Assembly: GCF_023634645.1 (NCBI RefSeq) | Contig: NZ_JAMKMR010000006.1 | Coordinates: 124,001 to 188,000, forward strand | Length of the DNA stretch: 64,000 nucleotides | Direction of reading: 5' to 3' | Source of the DNA: Vibrio sinus | GTDB taxonomy: Bacteria; Pseudomonadota; Gammaproteobacteria; Enterobacterales; Vibrionaceae | Shown: positions 28,224 through 38,586 of the stretch, piece by piece | Layout of the letters: the number at the start of each line of letters is the position of its first letter | How positions within the stretch are numbered: the first letter of the stretch is position 1 | Position numbers and translations under genes: made by a program | The notes under the pieces: model-generated | What the model was told of the DNA's origin: nothing | Databases searched by the model: none | Seen by the model: only the letters and a program-made list of their open reading frames with translations

Positions 28224-29330
28224 TTAAGACAAGTGCTCTTTAGCTAGATACTCACAGCTTTGCATCTCTGTCAAACGAGACACACAACGCTTAAACTCAA
28301 ACTCGAGTAAGCCATTGGTATATAGCTCATTCATTGGCACTTCTGCCGAAATAATCAGTTTGACGTTGCGCTCGTAAAACTCGTCTACAAGAGCAATAAA
28401 TCGCCTCGCAGCGTCTTCAAGACTGCTCCCCATCGCTTTTACATCCGAAAGCAACACGGTGTGGTAAAGGCGTGAGAGTTCAATATAGTCATTTTGGCTG
28501 CGCGCCGTTTGGCAAAGTTGCTCAAACGATGCATACAAAATACCGTCGCTTTCCTGAATAACATCAATCTGTCTGCGATTGATTTCAATACTGTTTTCAA
28601 TATGTTTGTCTTCGCCAGACAGCTTATCAAAGCAGTGCTCAAGATTATTGATCGCCGCTTGATCTAATGGGTAATGATAAATTTCCGCTTTGGTGAGCGT
28701 CCGCAAGCGATAATCAACACCACTGTCCACATTCAGTACCAAGCAATTATTCTCTATTTCCTCTATCGCTGGTAAGAATCGAGCTCTTTGCAACCCGTTC
28801 CGGTACAGCTCATGAGGAGGAATATTGGAAGTGGCGACGAGAATCACACCACGCTTGAACAGAGCTTGGAACAAAGTACCAAGAATCATGGCGTCGGTGA
28901 TGTCGGAGACAAAGAACTCGTCAAAACATATGATTTCGGCTTCTTCTTTAAACGTATCGGCAACAGATTCCAAAGGATCACTGATATCGCCAAGCTCGCG
29001 CAGTTCATCATGAACTCGTAACATAAACCGATGGAAATGCATGCGCATTTTATTGTTGGTCGGTAAAGATTCGTAAAACGAATCCATCAAATAGGTTTTG
29101 CCTCGACCCACTCCACCCCATAAATACAGACCTCTAGGTGTCTGAACTGAGTTATCCGTCTTCTTAAACCACTTTTGCCAAGCTTTTCCCTTGTTTTCTA
29201 TTGGTGCATTGAGATAATCGATAAGGTCGATGTACAACTTATCTAGGGCTTCCACCGCTCTTCTTTGAGCCTCATCCTCTTTAAAGCCAAGTTGTTCAAT
29301 GTCTTGTTGATATTTACGTTTAGGTGTCAT
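28224..29330 (-). CDS. zapE: Cell division ATPase ZapE (AFG1 family)
   Basis: ZapE is an AAA-type ATPase that associates with the Z-ring late in division in E. coli and belongs to the AFG1/LACE1 family. I choose the ATG at 29330 (MTPKRKYQQDIEQLGF, 368 residues), as in relatives; the open frame extends to 29417. Walker A is GGVGRGKTYLMDSFY, Walker B is IICFDEFFVSD, and sensor 1 is LVATSNIPP. The gene is divergent from zapG. Confidence 0.95.
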   Translation of the reverse strand: MTPKRKYQQDIEQLGFKEDEAQRRAVEALDKLYIDLIDYLNAPIENKGKAWQKWFKKTDNSVQTPRGLYLWGGVGRGKTYLMDSFYESLPTNNKMRMHFHRFMLRVHDELRELGDISDPLESVADTFKEEAEIICFDEFFVSDITDAMILGTLFQALFKRGVILVATSNIPPHELYRNGLQRARFLPAIEEIENNCLVLNVDSGVDYRLRTLTKAEIYHYPLDQAAINNLEHCFDKLSGEDKHIENSIEINRRQIDVIQESDGILYASFEQLCQTARSQNDYIELSRLYHTVLLSDVKAMGSSLEDAARRFIALVDEFYERNVKLIISAEVPMNELYTNGLLEFEFKRCVSRLTEMQSCEYLAKEHLS

Positions 29331-29485
29331 TGCTAAAATGCTCACAGACGATAAATTTGCAGTGGAAACTACAACCACTGTATATTGCTTTATTACAAAG
29401 GGCTGACATAGTACCATGTGATTTGTACATGTCTAACCAAACTCGCTTATAGATATGTAGCACAACATCAAGAGAAGGAGTGATT

Positions 29486-29938
29486 ATGCCTTGGATCTTT
29501 GCGCTGGTGGGCTTGATAGCCGGCATTGTTATTGGGGTTCTCATCACACGCTTAACTACCCCTGACTATAAAAAACATAAAGTCATTCAAAAAAACCTAG
29601 ACGCGGCCAAATATGAACTAGAGCAAAAACGGCAAGAAGTCGCAGATCATTTTGCTCAAACGGCTGAAATGCTCGATACATTGGGCAAAGACTACACCAA
29701 ACTCTATCAACATATGGAAAACACCTCGGCAGAGATGCTCTCTCACTTGCCCGAGCAAGATAATCCATTTTCGAAAAAAACCACAACTCCAAAAACGGAA
29801 GAACCGAAATCACCGCCACCGCCTCCTACTAGCAGTGATGAAGCCCCCAAAGATTACGCCAGTGGCTCTAGCGGCCTATTGGAAGGGGACAGCGACAAAG
29901 AATATGTCAAATCTGCCGAAGTTGTGACGTTGCGTTAA
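29486..29938 (+). CDS. zapG: ZapG (YhcB, DUF1043), membrane protein with coiled coil
   Basis: ZapG (YhcB) is an inner-membrane protein linked to cell envelope growth and division in E. coli. I choose the ATG at 29486 (MPWIFALVGLIAGI, 150 residues), preceded by AGAAGGAGTG at good spacing; a GTG two codons earlier is also in frame. It has an N-terminal membrane helix (about 2-22), a long helical region (about 30-90), and a polar, proline-rich tail (PPPPPT). It starts the plus-strand group zapG-degQ-degS. Confidence 0.93.
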   Translation: MPWIFALVGLIAGIVIGVLITRLTTPDYKKHKVIQKNLDAAKYELEQKRQEVADHFAQTAEMLDTLGKDYTKLYQHMENTSAEMLSHLPEQDNPFSKKTTTPKTEEPKSPPPPPTSSDEAPKDYASGSSGLLEGDSDKEYVKSAEVVTLR

Positions 29939-29944
29939 GTCTTA

Positions 29945-29967
29945 CACCCTCTCTTTGTGAGAGGGTG
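29945..29967 (+). other. Hairpin between zapG and degQ without a T run
   Basis: CACCCTCTC (29945-29953) pairs perfectly with GAGAGGGTG (29959-29967) around a 5-base loop, starting 7 bases after the zapG stop. There is no T run after it, so it looks more like an mRNA-protecting or processing hairpin than a classic terminator. Confidence 0.5.
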
Positions 29968-30068
29968 AACTTTCCTTGACCATCCTAGTCAGAAATTTCA
30001 CCAGCACCGATCAAATGTGTGCTTGGAAGGATAAAAACAAAAGGCCATCGTGAAAAAGGAGTTGTAAG

Positions 30069-31430
30069 ATGAAAAAGCCTTTGCTTGCTGTAGCGATTCT
30101 CTCTTTAAGTACCATCCTCACCCCAATCTACGCGTCTGCTTCTATCCCTGCTGCGATGGAAGGCGGCGAAGTTCCTAGCTTAGCCCCTATGTTAGAAAAG
30201 GTTACGCCTGCTGTGGTGAGTATTGCTGTCGAAGGCACCCAAGTCTCTAAACAACAAGTGCCAGAACACTTTAGATTCTTTTTCGGCCCTGATTTTCCCA
30301 CAGAGCAACTCAAAGAAAGACCATTTAGAGGGCTAGGATCAGGCGTCATCATTGATGCCAAAAAAGGTTATGTGGTGACCAACTACCATGTAATCAACGG
30401 CGCGAAGAAGATCAAGGTTCGTCTGCGTGATGGACGAGAATATGACGCCGAGTTGATCGGTGGTGATCAAATGTCAGATATTGCGCTACTAAAACTCGAA
30501 AAAGCCAAAAACCTGACTCAAATTACGGTCGCGGATTCGGACAAGCTCCGAGTCGGCGACTTTGCTGTCGCCATTGGTAATCCGTTTGGTCTCGGCCAGA
30601 CAGTAACGTCAGGCATAGTATCTGCACTGGGACGAAGTGGACTGAATATCGAGAACTTTGAAAACTTTATCCAGACTGATGCCGCTATCAATAGTGGTAA
30701 CTCTGGCGGTGCATTAGTCAACTTACGAGGCGAGCTCATCGGCATTAACACCGCAATACTGGGACCGAATGGCGGCAATGTGGGTATTGGCTTTGCTATT
30801 CCATCCAACATGATGAAAAACCTCACCGACCAAATACTGGAATACGGTGAAGTGAAACGCGGCATGTTGGGCGTACAAGGCGGTGAAGTCACCTCTGAGT
30901 TAGCTGAAGCCTTAGGCTATGAATCCAGTAAAGGGGCGTTTGTTAGCCAAGTGGTGCCGGACAGTGCCGCAGACAAGGCTGGTATCAAGGCAGGCGATAT
31001 CATCGTGTCTATCAATGGTAAAAAGATCAACACCTTTGGTGAACTAAGAGCGAAAGTGGCCACTCTAGGAGCCGGAAAAAAGGTCACGATTGGCGTTATT
31101 CGCGATGGTAAAGACAAAACTTTCAAAGTCACACTTGGTGAGCAAACCAACGTTAAAACAGACGCAGACAAGCTGCATAAAGGTTTAACTGGCGCTGAGC
31201 TAACCAATACAACCAAGAGTGACCCGGTACAAGGCGTGAAAGTTAACTCGGTAAAAGAAGGCTCACCTGCGCAAAATTATCAAATTGAAAAAGGCGATAT
31301 CATTATGAGCGTCAACCGCAAACGTGTGAAGAATTTGGCGGAGTTCCGTGCAATTTTGGATACTAAACCGTCAGTGTTAGCGCTTAACGTCCGCCGTGGC
31401 GACAGGATGATATACCTTGTGGTGAGATAA
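30069..31430 (+). CDS. degQ: Periplasmic serine protease/chaperone, DegQ/DegP type
   Basis: An HtrA-family protease that refolds or degrades damaged periplasmic proteins. The 453-residue product has a signal peptide (about 1-24, ending YASA), a trypsin-like domain with His107 (TNYHVI), Asp137 (SDIALL) and Ser212 (NSGNSGGAL), and two PDZ domains (about 255-350 and 365-450). AAAGGAGTT lies before the ATG. The short LA loop and its position next to degS favour DegQ over DegP. Confidence 0.95.
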   Translation: MKKPLLAVAILSLSTILTPIYASASIPAAMEGGEVPSLAPMLEKVTPAVVSIAVEGTQVSKQQVPEHFRFFFGPDFPTEQLKERPFRGLGSGVIIDAKKGYVVTNYHVINGAKKIKVRLRDGREYDAELIGGDQMSDIALLKLEKAKNLTQITVADSDKLRVGDFAVAIGNPFGLGQTVTSGIVSALGRSGLNIENFENFIQTDAAINSGNSGGALVNLRGELIGINTAILGPNGGNVGIGFAIPSNMMKNLTDQILEYGEVKRGMLGVQGGEVTSELAEALGYESSKGAFVSQVVPDSAADKAGIKAGDIIVSINGKKINTFGELRAKVATLGAGKKVTIGVIRDGKDKTFKVTLGEQTNVKTDADKLHKGLTGAELTNTTKSDPVQGVKVNSVKEGSPAQNYQIEKGDIIMSVNRKRVKNLAEFRAILDTKPSVLALNVRRGDRMIYLVVR

Positions 31431-31489
31431 ACAATCACCCTAAAAGAGTCTATTTTTATTCACTAGGAAATGGGATTTTGCAGAATATT

Positions 31490-31527
31490 AAAGGGGCAAG
31501 CTTTTAAGTTTGCCCCTTTTTTTATTT
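31490..31527 (+). terminator. Terminator between degQ and degS
   Basis: AAAGGGGCAA (31490-31499) pairs with TTGCCCCTTT (31510-31519) and is followed by a run of T. It suggests degS has its own promoter or depends on read-through. Confidence 0.85.
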
Positions 31528-31583
31528 ATTCAACTAATGCTATTCTTGCCATTCTATCGACGTAATTACAGTGATTTGAAGGC

Positions 31584-32648
31584 ATGCTTAAAAAACTACT
31601 CCAATCTGTTGCGCTTGGTTTACTCGCCGCGCTAATACTTCTATTGGCGGTCCCTTCCCTGCGTTCTAAGGTTATGCCCGATTTCTCATCACCAACTGCT
31701 GAAAATTTTGACAACGTCGAGCTGTCATTTAATGCAGCTGTAAGACGGGCAGCTCCGGCGGTCGTCAATATTTACAGTCGGCAATATACCGAAAATGACC
31801 GTACTAAACTCTCAACCCAAGGGTTGGGCTCCGGCGTTATCGTCAGTAAGAAAGGTTATATTATTACCAACTACCATGTCATCGCTAATGCCGATCAAAT
31901 CGTGGTTGCCTTGCAAGATGGCAGAGTTGCCGCCGCGCAACTCGTTGGCACCGACCGTCGCACCGATATCGCCGTATTGCGTATTCAAATGAATGACCTA
32001 CCTGTTATCCCACTGAACCCTAACTACAAACCCAAAGTGGGTGATGTTGTATTGGCTATTGGTAACCCTTACAACTTGGGACAAACGACAACATTTGGCA
32101 TCATTTCAGCGGTGGGACGTTCATCAATCAACGCGGGAAGTAGGCAAGACTTCATTCAAACGGATGCGGCGATCAACAAAGGAAATTCTGGTGGTGCTTT
32201 GGTCAATACTCGAGGCGAATTAGTCGGTATTAACACCGCTTCTTTCCAGCAAGGCAGCGACTTGGAAACTTACGGTATTTCATTTGCCATCCCCTACTCA
32301 CTAGCCAACAAAATCATGCAGAAAATCATCGCTGATGGTCGCGTCATTCGCGGTTACATTGGTATTGACGGGCAAGATATTAACTCTCTCGCATCCCGCC
32401 TGTCTGGTAATGAACATCTGGGTGGTATAGTCGTGCTCGGCGTCGACCCGAATAGCCCAGCAGCCAAAGCAGGCTTCGAACCACAAGACATTATTTTAAA
32501 AATCGATGGCAAGAAAATTTCAGGCCGCCAAAGCGTCATGGATATCGTCACTAACTTGCGCCCAGGCACCACCGTTGATGTCGAGATTGTCCGCCATGGT
32601 AAGAAAATGACTTTACCCGTCACGGTTTCAGAAGATCCGAGAGGATAG
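31584..32648 (+). CDS. degS: Site-1 protease DegS, sensor of envelope stress
   Basis: DegS is anchored in the inner membrane and cuts the anti-sigma factor RseA when unfolded outer-membrane protein C-termini bind its PDZ domain, releasing sigma E. The 354-residue product has an N-terminal membrane anchor (about 5-25), a protease domain with His98, Asp128 and Ser202 (NKGNSGGAL), and a single PDZ domain (about 250-345). The anchor and single PDZ domain separate it from degQ. Confidence 0.97.
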   Translation: MLKKLLQSVALGLLAALILLLAVPSLRSKVMPDFSSPTAENFDNVELSFNAAVRRAAPAVVNIYSRQYTENDRTKLSTQGLGSGVIVSKKGYIITNYHVIANADQIVVALQDGRVAAAQLVGTDRRTDIAVLRIQMNDLPVIPLNPNYKPKVGDVVLAIGNPYNLGQTTTFGIISAVGRSSINAGSRQDFIQTDAAINKGNSGGALVNTRGELVGINTASFQQGSDLETYGISFAIPYSLANKIMQKIIADGRVIRGYIGIDGQDINSLASRLSGNEHLGGIVVLGVDPNSPAAKAGFEPQDIILKIDGKKISGRQSVMDIVTNLRPGTTVDVEIVRHGKKMTLPVTVSEDPRG

Positions 32649-32671
32649 AAAACCTCCAACCTTGAGGCAAA

Positions 32672-32704
32672 AAAATACCTGCTTGTTCCAAGCAGGTATT
32701 TTAT
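32672..32704. terminator. Bidirectional terminator between degS and parC
   Basis: A 14-base perfect stem, AAAATACCTGCTTG (32672-32685) with CAAGCAGGTATTTT (32689-32702), and a 3-base loop. A and T runs on both sides suit the converging degS and parC. Confidence 0.9.
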
Positions 32705-32728
32705 CTGGTCCTTTTTATGACGAAACTT

Positions 32729-35005
32729 TTATTCTTCCGTCTCTTCTGAAACTGTTGCGGAACGTTCGATGTCCACACGAGTGACTTTCTGCAACCCACG
32801 CGGGAGCAACGCACCGCGTCGACCTCTTTCCCCTCTAAAGTTATCTAAATCACTTGATTTTAAACCTAACTTTCGCTTTCCTGCGTATAGGGTTAATACG
32901 CTATCTTGCGGTAAAGACAACAAATGGGATAAATATTCTTCACGATCTTTCGATTTGGCAGCCGGAATATTAATAATCTTATTGCCTTTGCCTTTACCTA
33001 ATTGAGGAAGATCTTTAATTGGGAAAAGCAACATGCGACCTAAATTGGTGATCGCTAATATCTCATCACTTTCAAGATCAATCACCGCTTTTGGTGGCAT
33101 AATTTGTGAATTTTGCGGAAGGTTTACTAAGGCTTTACCACTTCTATTTTTCGATAGTAAATCAGAGCCCTTACAAACAAAACCGTAGCCAGCGTCAGAG
33201 CCCACCAACCAAAGCTGCTCCTCTTCTCCCATGACAACCTGACGAATGCTCGTTCCGGCAGTGATGTTCAATCGACCCGTTATGGGTTCACCTTGACTAC
33301 GAGCAGAAGGCAATGAATGAGATTCGAGTGAATAGCTTCGACCATCACTACCCAAGAAAATGGCCTGTTGATTGCTCTTGCCACGTGCGTGAGCCAGATA
33401 TTGGTCGCCAGATTTATAGTTCAAACCAGACGCATCAACTTCATGACCTTTTGCGTGACGAATCCATCCTTTTTCAGACAATACCACGGTGATCGGCTCA
33501 CTTGGCACCAAATCACGCTCAGTCAGTGCTTTTGCTTCAGAGCGCTCAATTAAAGGCGATCGACGATTATCGCCATATTTGTCCGCATCGGCTTTAATTT
33601 CTTTTTTCAATAGAGTGTTCAAGCGACGTTCAGAGCCTAGCAGTTGCTCTAACTTTTCACGCTCTTTTTCTAGCTCGTCCTGTTCACCACGAATTTTCAT
33701 CTCTTCTAACTTCGCGAGGTGGCGAAGTTTGGTATCAAGAATCGCATCAGCTTGAATATCAGTGATACCAAAACGGCTCATCAATACCGCTTTTGGATCA
33801 TCTTCGTTGCGGATGATCTCAATCACTTCATCGAGGTTGAGAAACGCAACCAGCAAACCTTCAAGGATATGCAAACGTGCCAGCACTTTATCCAACCGAT
33901 GTTGTAGGCGGCGGCGTACAGTGGCACGGCGAAACTCTATCCACTCAGATAGGATTTGCACCAGGCCTTTAACTTGAGGACGATTATCCAAACCGATCAT
34001 GTTGAGGTTGACACGATAGCTCTTCTCTAAATCGGTCGAAGCAAACAGGTGATCCATTAACTGCTCACAATCAATACGATTAGAGCGAGGGACAATCACA
34101 ATACGCGTTGGGTTTTCATGATCCGACTCATCACGCAAATCATCCACCATTGGCAGTTTCTTCGCACGCATTTGGTTAGCAATTTGCTCCAAAAGCTTCG
34201 CTCCAGAAACTTGATGAGGCAAAGCGGTAATCACAATATCGCCACCATCGCGCTGCCAAACGGCGCGCATTTTTATGCTGCCTCGGCCTGTACGATAGAT
34301 TTTCTCAATATCAGTCTTAGAAGTAATAATTTCTGCTTCAGTTGGGTAGTCTGGCCCTTTGACAAACTCCATCACATCTGCAAGTTCAGACTTAGGCTTG
34401 TCGATAAGATGAATCGCAGCTTCGGCAACTTCACGTACATTGTGTGGCGGAATATCCGTCGCCATACCAACCGCAATACCCGTCACGCCATTTAACAAAA
34501 TGTGCGGCAATCGAGCTGGCAACATCTGCGGCTCTTTCATCGTGCCATCAAAGTTAGGTTGCCACTCAACCGTACCCTGCCCCAATTCGCCTAACAGTAC
34601 TTCAGCAAATTTGGATAACTTCGCTTCGGTATAACGCATGGCCGCGAACGATTTTGGATCATCCGGAGCACCCCAGTTTCCTTGGCCATCCACCAAAGGA
34701 TAACGATAAGAAAATGGCTGAGCCATTAACACCATGGCTTCATAACAAGCAGAATCACCGTGCGGGTGATATTTACCTAAAACATCACCCACCGTGCGCG
34801 CGGATTTTTTGTATTTTGCCGCAGCGGACAGACCAAGTTCAGACATGGCGTAAATGATTCGCCGCTGAACGGGTTTAAGGCCATCACCAATGTAAGGTAG
34901 TGCCCGATCCATGATGACATACATGGAGTAGTTCAAATAGGCGTCTTCAGTAAACTTGCGCAGTGGCAGTTGTTCAACACCATCAAAAGACATTTCAATA
35001 GACAT
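32729..35005 (-). CDS. parC: DNA topoisomerase IV subunit A
   Basis: ParC is the DNA-cutting subunit of topoisomerase IV, which unlinks daughter chromosomes. The 758-residue product has the quinolone region [15 protein letters not shown] with Ser85 and Glu89, both the susceptible form, and the catalytic tyrosine in AAMRYTE (Tyr125). The C-terminal beta-pinwheel runs from about 490. It begins 3 bases after the parE stop, so the subunits are probably translated together. In E. coli parC and parE are further apart. Confidence 0.99.
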   Translation of the reverse strand: MSIEMSFDGVEQLPLRKFTEDAYLNYSMYVIMDRALPYIGDGLKPVQRRIIYAMSELGLSAAAKYKKSARTVGDVLGKYHPHGDSACYEAMVLMAQPFSYRYPLVDGQGNWGAPDDPKSFAAMRYTEAKLSKFAEVLLGELGQGTVEWQPNFDGTMKEPQMLPARLPHILLNGVTGIAVGMATDIPPHNVREVAEAAIHLIDKPKSELADVMEFVKGPDYPTEAEIITSKTDIEKIYRTGRGSIKMRAVWQRDGGDIVITALPHQVSGAKLLEQIANQMRAKKLPMVDDLRDESDHENPTRIVIVPRSNRIDCEQLMDHLFASTDLEKSYRVNLNMIGLDNRPQVKGLVQILSEWIEFRRATVRRRLQHRLDKVLARLHILEGLLVAFLNLDEVIEIIRNEDDPKAVLMSRFGITDIQADAILDTKLRHLAKLEEMKIRGEQDELEKEREKLEQLLGSERRLNTLLKKEIKADADKYGDNRRSPLIERSEAKALTERDLVPSEPITVVLSEKGWIRHAKGHEVDASGLNYKSGDQYLAHARGKSNQQAIFLGSDGRSYSLESHSLPSARSQGEPITGRLNITAGTSIRQVVMGEEEQLWLVGSDAGYGFVCKGSDLLSKNRSGKALVNLPQNSQIMPPKAVIDLESDEILAITNLGRMLLFPIKDLPQLGKGKGNKIINIPAAKSKDREEYLSHLLSLPQDSVLTLYAGKRKLGLKSSDLDNFRGERGRRGALLPRGLQKVTRVDIERSATVSEETEE

Positions 35006-35008
35006 GCA

Positions 35009-36889
35009 TTACACCTCTGCCAGATCGCCGTTATTTTGTAACCAACTCCGACGATCATCGGCACGCTTTTTACCCAGTAGCATATCCATCATTTCCACTG
35101 TCGCTTCATCATCGTCGATGGTTAGTTGCACCAAACGACGAGTATTGGGATCCATTGTGGTTTCACGCAACTGAAGCGGGTTCATTTCGCCAAGGCCTTT
35201 GAAACGTTGAACATTGATCTTGGCTTTCTTTTTACTCAACCGCTCTAACACGCCTTCTTTTTCTTCTTCATCGAGTGCGTAATAGACTTCTTTACCGCAA
35301 TCGATACGAAACAGTGGCGGCATAGCCACATAAACATGCCCCGCTTCAACGAGCGCACGGAAATGTCGAGTAAACAACGCACACAACAAAGTTGCAATGT
35401 GCAGACCATCGGAGTCCGCATCAGCAAGAATACATACTTTGCCGTAACGTAACGCGTCAAGATTACTGCTATCGGGATCAATACCTAAGGCAACAGAGAT
35501 ATCATGAACTTCTTGTGAAGCAAGCACTTGATCTGCTGAGACTTCCCAGGTGTTTAATATTTTACCTCGCAGCGGCATCACTGCTTGAAACTCACGATCA
35601 CGGGCTTGTTTCGCACTACCGCCAGCCGAATCACCCTCGACCAAAAATAGTTCAGTTCGGTTGAGATCTTGTACCGAGCAGTCAGTGAGTTTGCCAGGTA
35701 ATGCTGGACCAGAAGCAACCTTCTTACGCACCACTTTTTTGCTGGCACGCATGCGTCGATGAGCATTAGCAATGCACACTTCAGCCAACTGCTCTGCAAG
35801 GTGCGGCTTTTCGTTAAGCCAAAGGCTAAATGCATCTTTCACCACCCCAGAGACAAACGCAGAAGTTTGGCGTGAAGATAAGCGCTCTTTCGTTTGGCCA
35901 GCAAATTGTGGGTCTTGCATTTTTACTGACAGCACGTAGGAGCAGCGGTCGAAAACGTCTTCCCCGGTGAGCTTTACACCACGAGGCAACAAGTTGCGGA
36001 ATTCGCAAAACTCGCGCATGGCGTCTAGCAAGCCTTGGCGAAGGCCGTTAACGTGCGTACCACCCTGAGCAGTAGGAATTAAGTTCACGTAACTTTCGGT
36101 GATCATCTCACCGCCTTCAGGCTGCCACACCACCGCCCAGTTCGCCACTTCGGTTTCAGCAGAAAACTCACCAGTGAAAGGCTGCTCTGGAATCAAGGTG
36201 TAACCTTTGACCCCTTCGGCCAGGTAATCCTTTAGGCCATCTTCGTAATACCAACGATGCTCGTTGCCATTCACTTTATCGCTAAAGGTAATTTCAAGGC
36301 CGGGGCACAATACGGCTTTAGCCCGCAAGTTATTGAGCAAGCGAGTAACAGAGAAGTTACCTGAATCAAAATACTGACTGTCTGGCCAAAAATGTACGCT
36401 GGTCCCTTTGTTTCTGCGCCCACAAGTGCCAGTCACGGTCAAATCCGAAACTTTTTCACCATGTTCAAACGCGATTTCGTACACTTGGCCATCTCGGCGA
36501 ACCACAACTTCCACTCGTTTGGAAAGGGCGTTAACGACCGAGATACCCACACCGTGTAAACCACCAGAGAACTGGTAGTTTTTATTTGAAAATTTTCCCC
36601 CTGCGTGCAACTTGCACAAAATCAATTCAACGCCTGAGACGTTCTCTTCGGGGTGTATATCCACTGGCATTCCTCGCCCATCATCAATCACCTCTAGTGA
36701 TTGGTCGGCATGAAGAATCACCTGAACCTTGGAAGCATATCCGGCAAGCGCTTCGTCGACACTGTTGTCGATCACTTCTTGGCCCAAGTGGTTTGGGCGC
36801 GCTGTATCCGTATACATCCCTGGTCTGCGACGTACTGGCTCTAAACCATTAAGAACTTCAATGGCACCAGCATTATATTGTTCAGTCAT
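35009..36889 (-). CDS. parE: DNA topoisomerase IV subunit B
   Basis: ParE supplies ATP-driven strand passage. The 626-residue product has the GHKL ATPase domain (VIDNSVDEALAG, DDGRGMPVDIHP, GGLHGVGISVVNALS), the transducer domain with the switch lysine in VKMQDPQFAGQTKE, and the TOPRIM domain (LFLVEGDSAGGSAKQARDR, ILADADSDGLHI). It is upstream of parC. About 220 bases separate it from yqiA; a promoter may lie there, but none is obvious. Confidence 0.99.
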   Translation of the reverse strand: MTEQYNAGAIEVLNGLEPVRRRPGMYTDTARPNHLGQEVIDNSVDEALAGYASKVQVILHADQSLEVIDDGRGMPVDIHPEENVSGVELILCKLHAGGKFSNKNYQFSGGLHGVGISVVNALSKRVEVVVRRDGQVYEIAFEHGEKVSDLTVTGTCGRRNKGTSVHFWPDSQYFDSGNFSVTRLLNNLRAKAVLCPGLEITFSDKVNGNEHRWYYEDGLKDYLAEGVKGYTLIPEQPFTGEFSAETEVANWAVVWQPEGGEMITESYVNLIPTAQGGTHVNGLRQGLLDAMREFCEFRNLLPRGVKLTGEDVFDRCSYVLSVKMQDPQFAGQTKERLSSRQTSAFVSGVVKDAFSLWLNEKPHLAEQLAEVCIANAHRRMRASKKVVRKKVASGPALPGKLTDCSVQDLNRTELFLVEGDSAGGSAKQARDREFQAVMPLRGKILNTWEVSADQVLASQEVHDISVALGIDPDSSNLDALRYGKVCILADADSDGLHIATLLCALFTRHFRALVEAGHVYVAMPPLFRIDCGKEVYYALDEEEKEGVLERLSKKKAKINVQRFKGLGEMNPLQLRETTMDPNTRRLVQLTIDDDEATVEMMDMLLGKKRADDRRSWLQNNGDLAEV

Positions 36890-37111
36890 AATACGGAATG
36901 CTTAATTAGAAAAATGTAAGTAGCTTTGCACACTCATCGATCAATTAAAATAGAGCGGCAAATCGATACTGTTTGCGAATTAATTTATAGTCAAAAGAGA
37001 TGAAAACAGTATCAGCATAGTTAGAAGCAGAGATTACCATCACAAATTTACCCTGCAAAGTATAGGATTTATCGAATTTCCAGATTCTGTTCTATTAACA
37101 ACAGCAAAACA

Positions 37112-37693
37112 TTATAAATCTAGGAAACTTACGATTTTCTCCGGGTAACGCTCGAAATCAACAAAACTGTGATCGCCCCCTTCTTCAACCGTTTGTTTCG
37201 CCCCTTGGAATCGCTCTACGGCTTGGCGATAATCTAAGACTTCATCCTCTTTTTGTTGCAACAACCAAAAATCTGAAGGTGACGCGATAGTTGCCACATC
37301 AAGCTGTTTAAGCTCATCAATATGATGCGTTTCTAAACAATAAGTTTCATTGGTGTAAGGGTTGGTTTGCTCCCCTAGATAATCAGCGAGCAGCTCATAA
37401 GGCTTAACAGCGGGGTTCACCAATACAGATTTAAAGCCATATTGCTCATTAAGCCATACCGATAAATAGCCACCTAGAGAGCTGCCAACCAATCCAATTT
37501 GATACTGGTGGCGGTACTCTTCGACTAAATCGCGAAGCACGATGGACGCTTGCTCGGGAAAGTTCGGCAGTTTTGGGATCACCACTTTAATATCAGGGCG
37601 ATGAGACTGGCAAAACTGCTGCATGAGATTCGCTTTTAGCGATAAAGGAGAACTGTTGAAACCATGGATATACAACAACAAAGACTTTTTCAT
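37112..37693 (-). CDS. yqiA: YqiA family alpha/beta-hydrolase esterase
   Basis: A 193-residue serine esterase of the UPF0227/YqiA family; the E. coli protein hydrolyses short acyl esters and acyl-CoA, but its natural substrate is unclear. The oxyanion segment YIHGFNSSPLS is at 8-18, the nucleophile elbow is GSSLGGYLS (Ser near 71), and the acid and base are expected at the C-terminal PSDFWLLQ and GGDHSFVDF. It lies 39 bases after cpdA in the same direction. Confidence 0.9.
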   Translation of the reverse strand: MKKSLLLYIHGFNSSPLSLKANLMQQFCQSHRPDIKVVIPKLPNFPEQASIVLRDLVEEYRHQYQIGLVGSSLGGYLSVWLNEQYGFKSVLVNPAVKPYELLADYLGEQTNPYTNETYCLETHHIDELKQLDVATIASPSDFWLLQQKEDEVLDYRQAVERFQGAKQTVEEGGDHSFVDFERYPEKIVSFLDL

Positions 37694-37732
37694 GTTTAGA
37701 ATTCTTAGGCTAGGGACATATCGGGCTTAATA

Positions 37733-38554
37733 TTAATAACCCGACGCATCAAAGTCAGGTAAAAACTGCCCCGATTGCAATCTTTTGACTTGGGTGGTGA
37801 TGGAGCCATCAGCATGAAGCTCTAACTCTCTCCAACCAGGAGGAACAGTATCGAGGGCAAAATCATCAGACACAGGTTTAAATTGCACGCATGTTGAAGG
37901 TGTTGCCAATACTCGAACCTCATTCACCATTTTGTCCAATGTTTGGTGAATATGCCCGCAAACAACCGCTTTCACCGCAGGGAATCGCGCCAAAATGCGC
38001 CAAAACTCATCATGATTTTTAAGAATATGCTGATCCAGCCAAGCACTCTGAGCCGAAATAGAATGATGATGCAATAACACTAAACTATGTTTATTCGTAT
38101 GCTGCGCAAGCTTTTGTTCTAACAGCTCTAGCTGGTCCAACTCTAGCCGGCCATGAGGCACACCCACAACTTGCGAGTCCAGCAAAATCATTTGCCAATG
38201 CTCACCAAGCAGGACGTGATTGTGTTGGAATATTTGACTGTTTGGAAAAATAGCGTCCATCGCCGTTTTTTCATCGTGATTGCCAGGTAGCCAAAAGCAT
38301 GGCTGCTTTAACTTAGCAATGCCCGAAACAAATTTTTGGTAAGAGCCCTCAGTGTGATCTTGGGAAATATCTCCTGTCGAGATAATCGCATCAAAATCAA
38401 AACCTTCCTGCGCAACGGCATCGATAACCGCTTGGAAGCTTCGCCCGGTGTTAACACTTAATAGAGAATCTTTTGACGAGGCAAAAAGGTGCGTGTCGGT
38501 GATCTGCAATAACTTTATGCTGCTTTGATGTGCTGACCTTAACGGCAATTTCAT
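37733..38554 (-). CDS. cpdA: 3',5'-cyclic AMP phosphodiesterase CpdA
   Basis: CpdA hydrolyses cAMP and so limits CRP signalling. The 273-residue product carries the full metal-site set of class III phosphodiesterases: ITDTHLF (Asp, His), STGDISQDHT, LPGNHDEKT, LLHHHSIS and CGHIHQ. It lies between yqiB and yqiA in the same order as in E. coli. Confidence 0.95.
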   Translation of the reverse strand: MKLPLRSAHQSSIKLLQITDTHLFASSKDSLLSVNTGRSFQAVIDAVAQEGFDFDAIISTGDISQDHTEGSYQKFVSGIAKLKQPCFWLPGNHDEKTAMDAIFPNSQIFQHNHVLLGEHWQMILLDSQVVGVPHGRLELDQLELLEQKLAQHTNKHSLVLLHHHSISAQSAWLDQHILKNHDEFWRILARFPAVKAVVCGHIHQTLDKMVNEVRVLATPSTCVQFKPVSDDFALDTVPPGWRELELHADGSITTQVKRLQSGQFLPDFDASGY

Positions 38555-38586
38555 AACTTAGAAACCTAAATTTCAATGCTAACTAT

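Noticed and set aside
30069..32648. degQ and degS as a recent tandem duplication
   Set aside because: The two proteins differ in anchor, number of PDZ domains and sequence; this is the long-known conserved HtrA pair.
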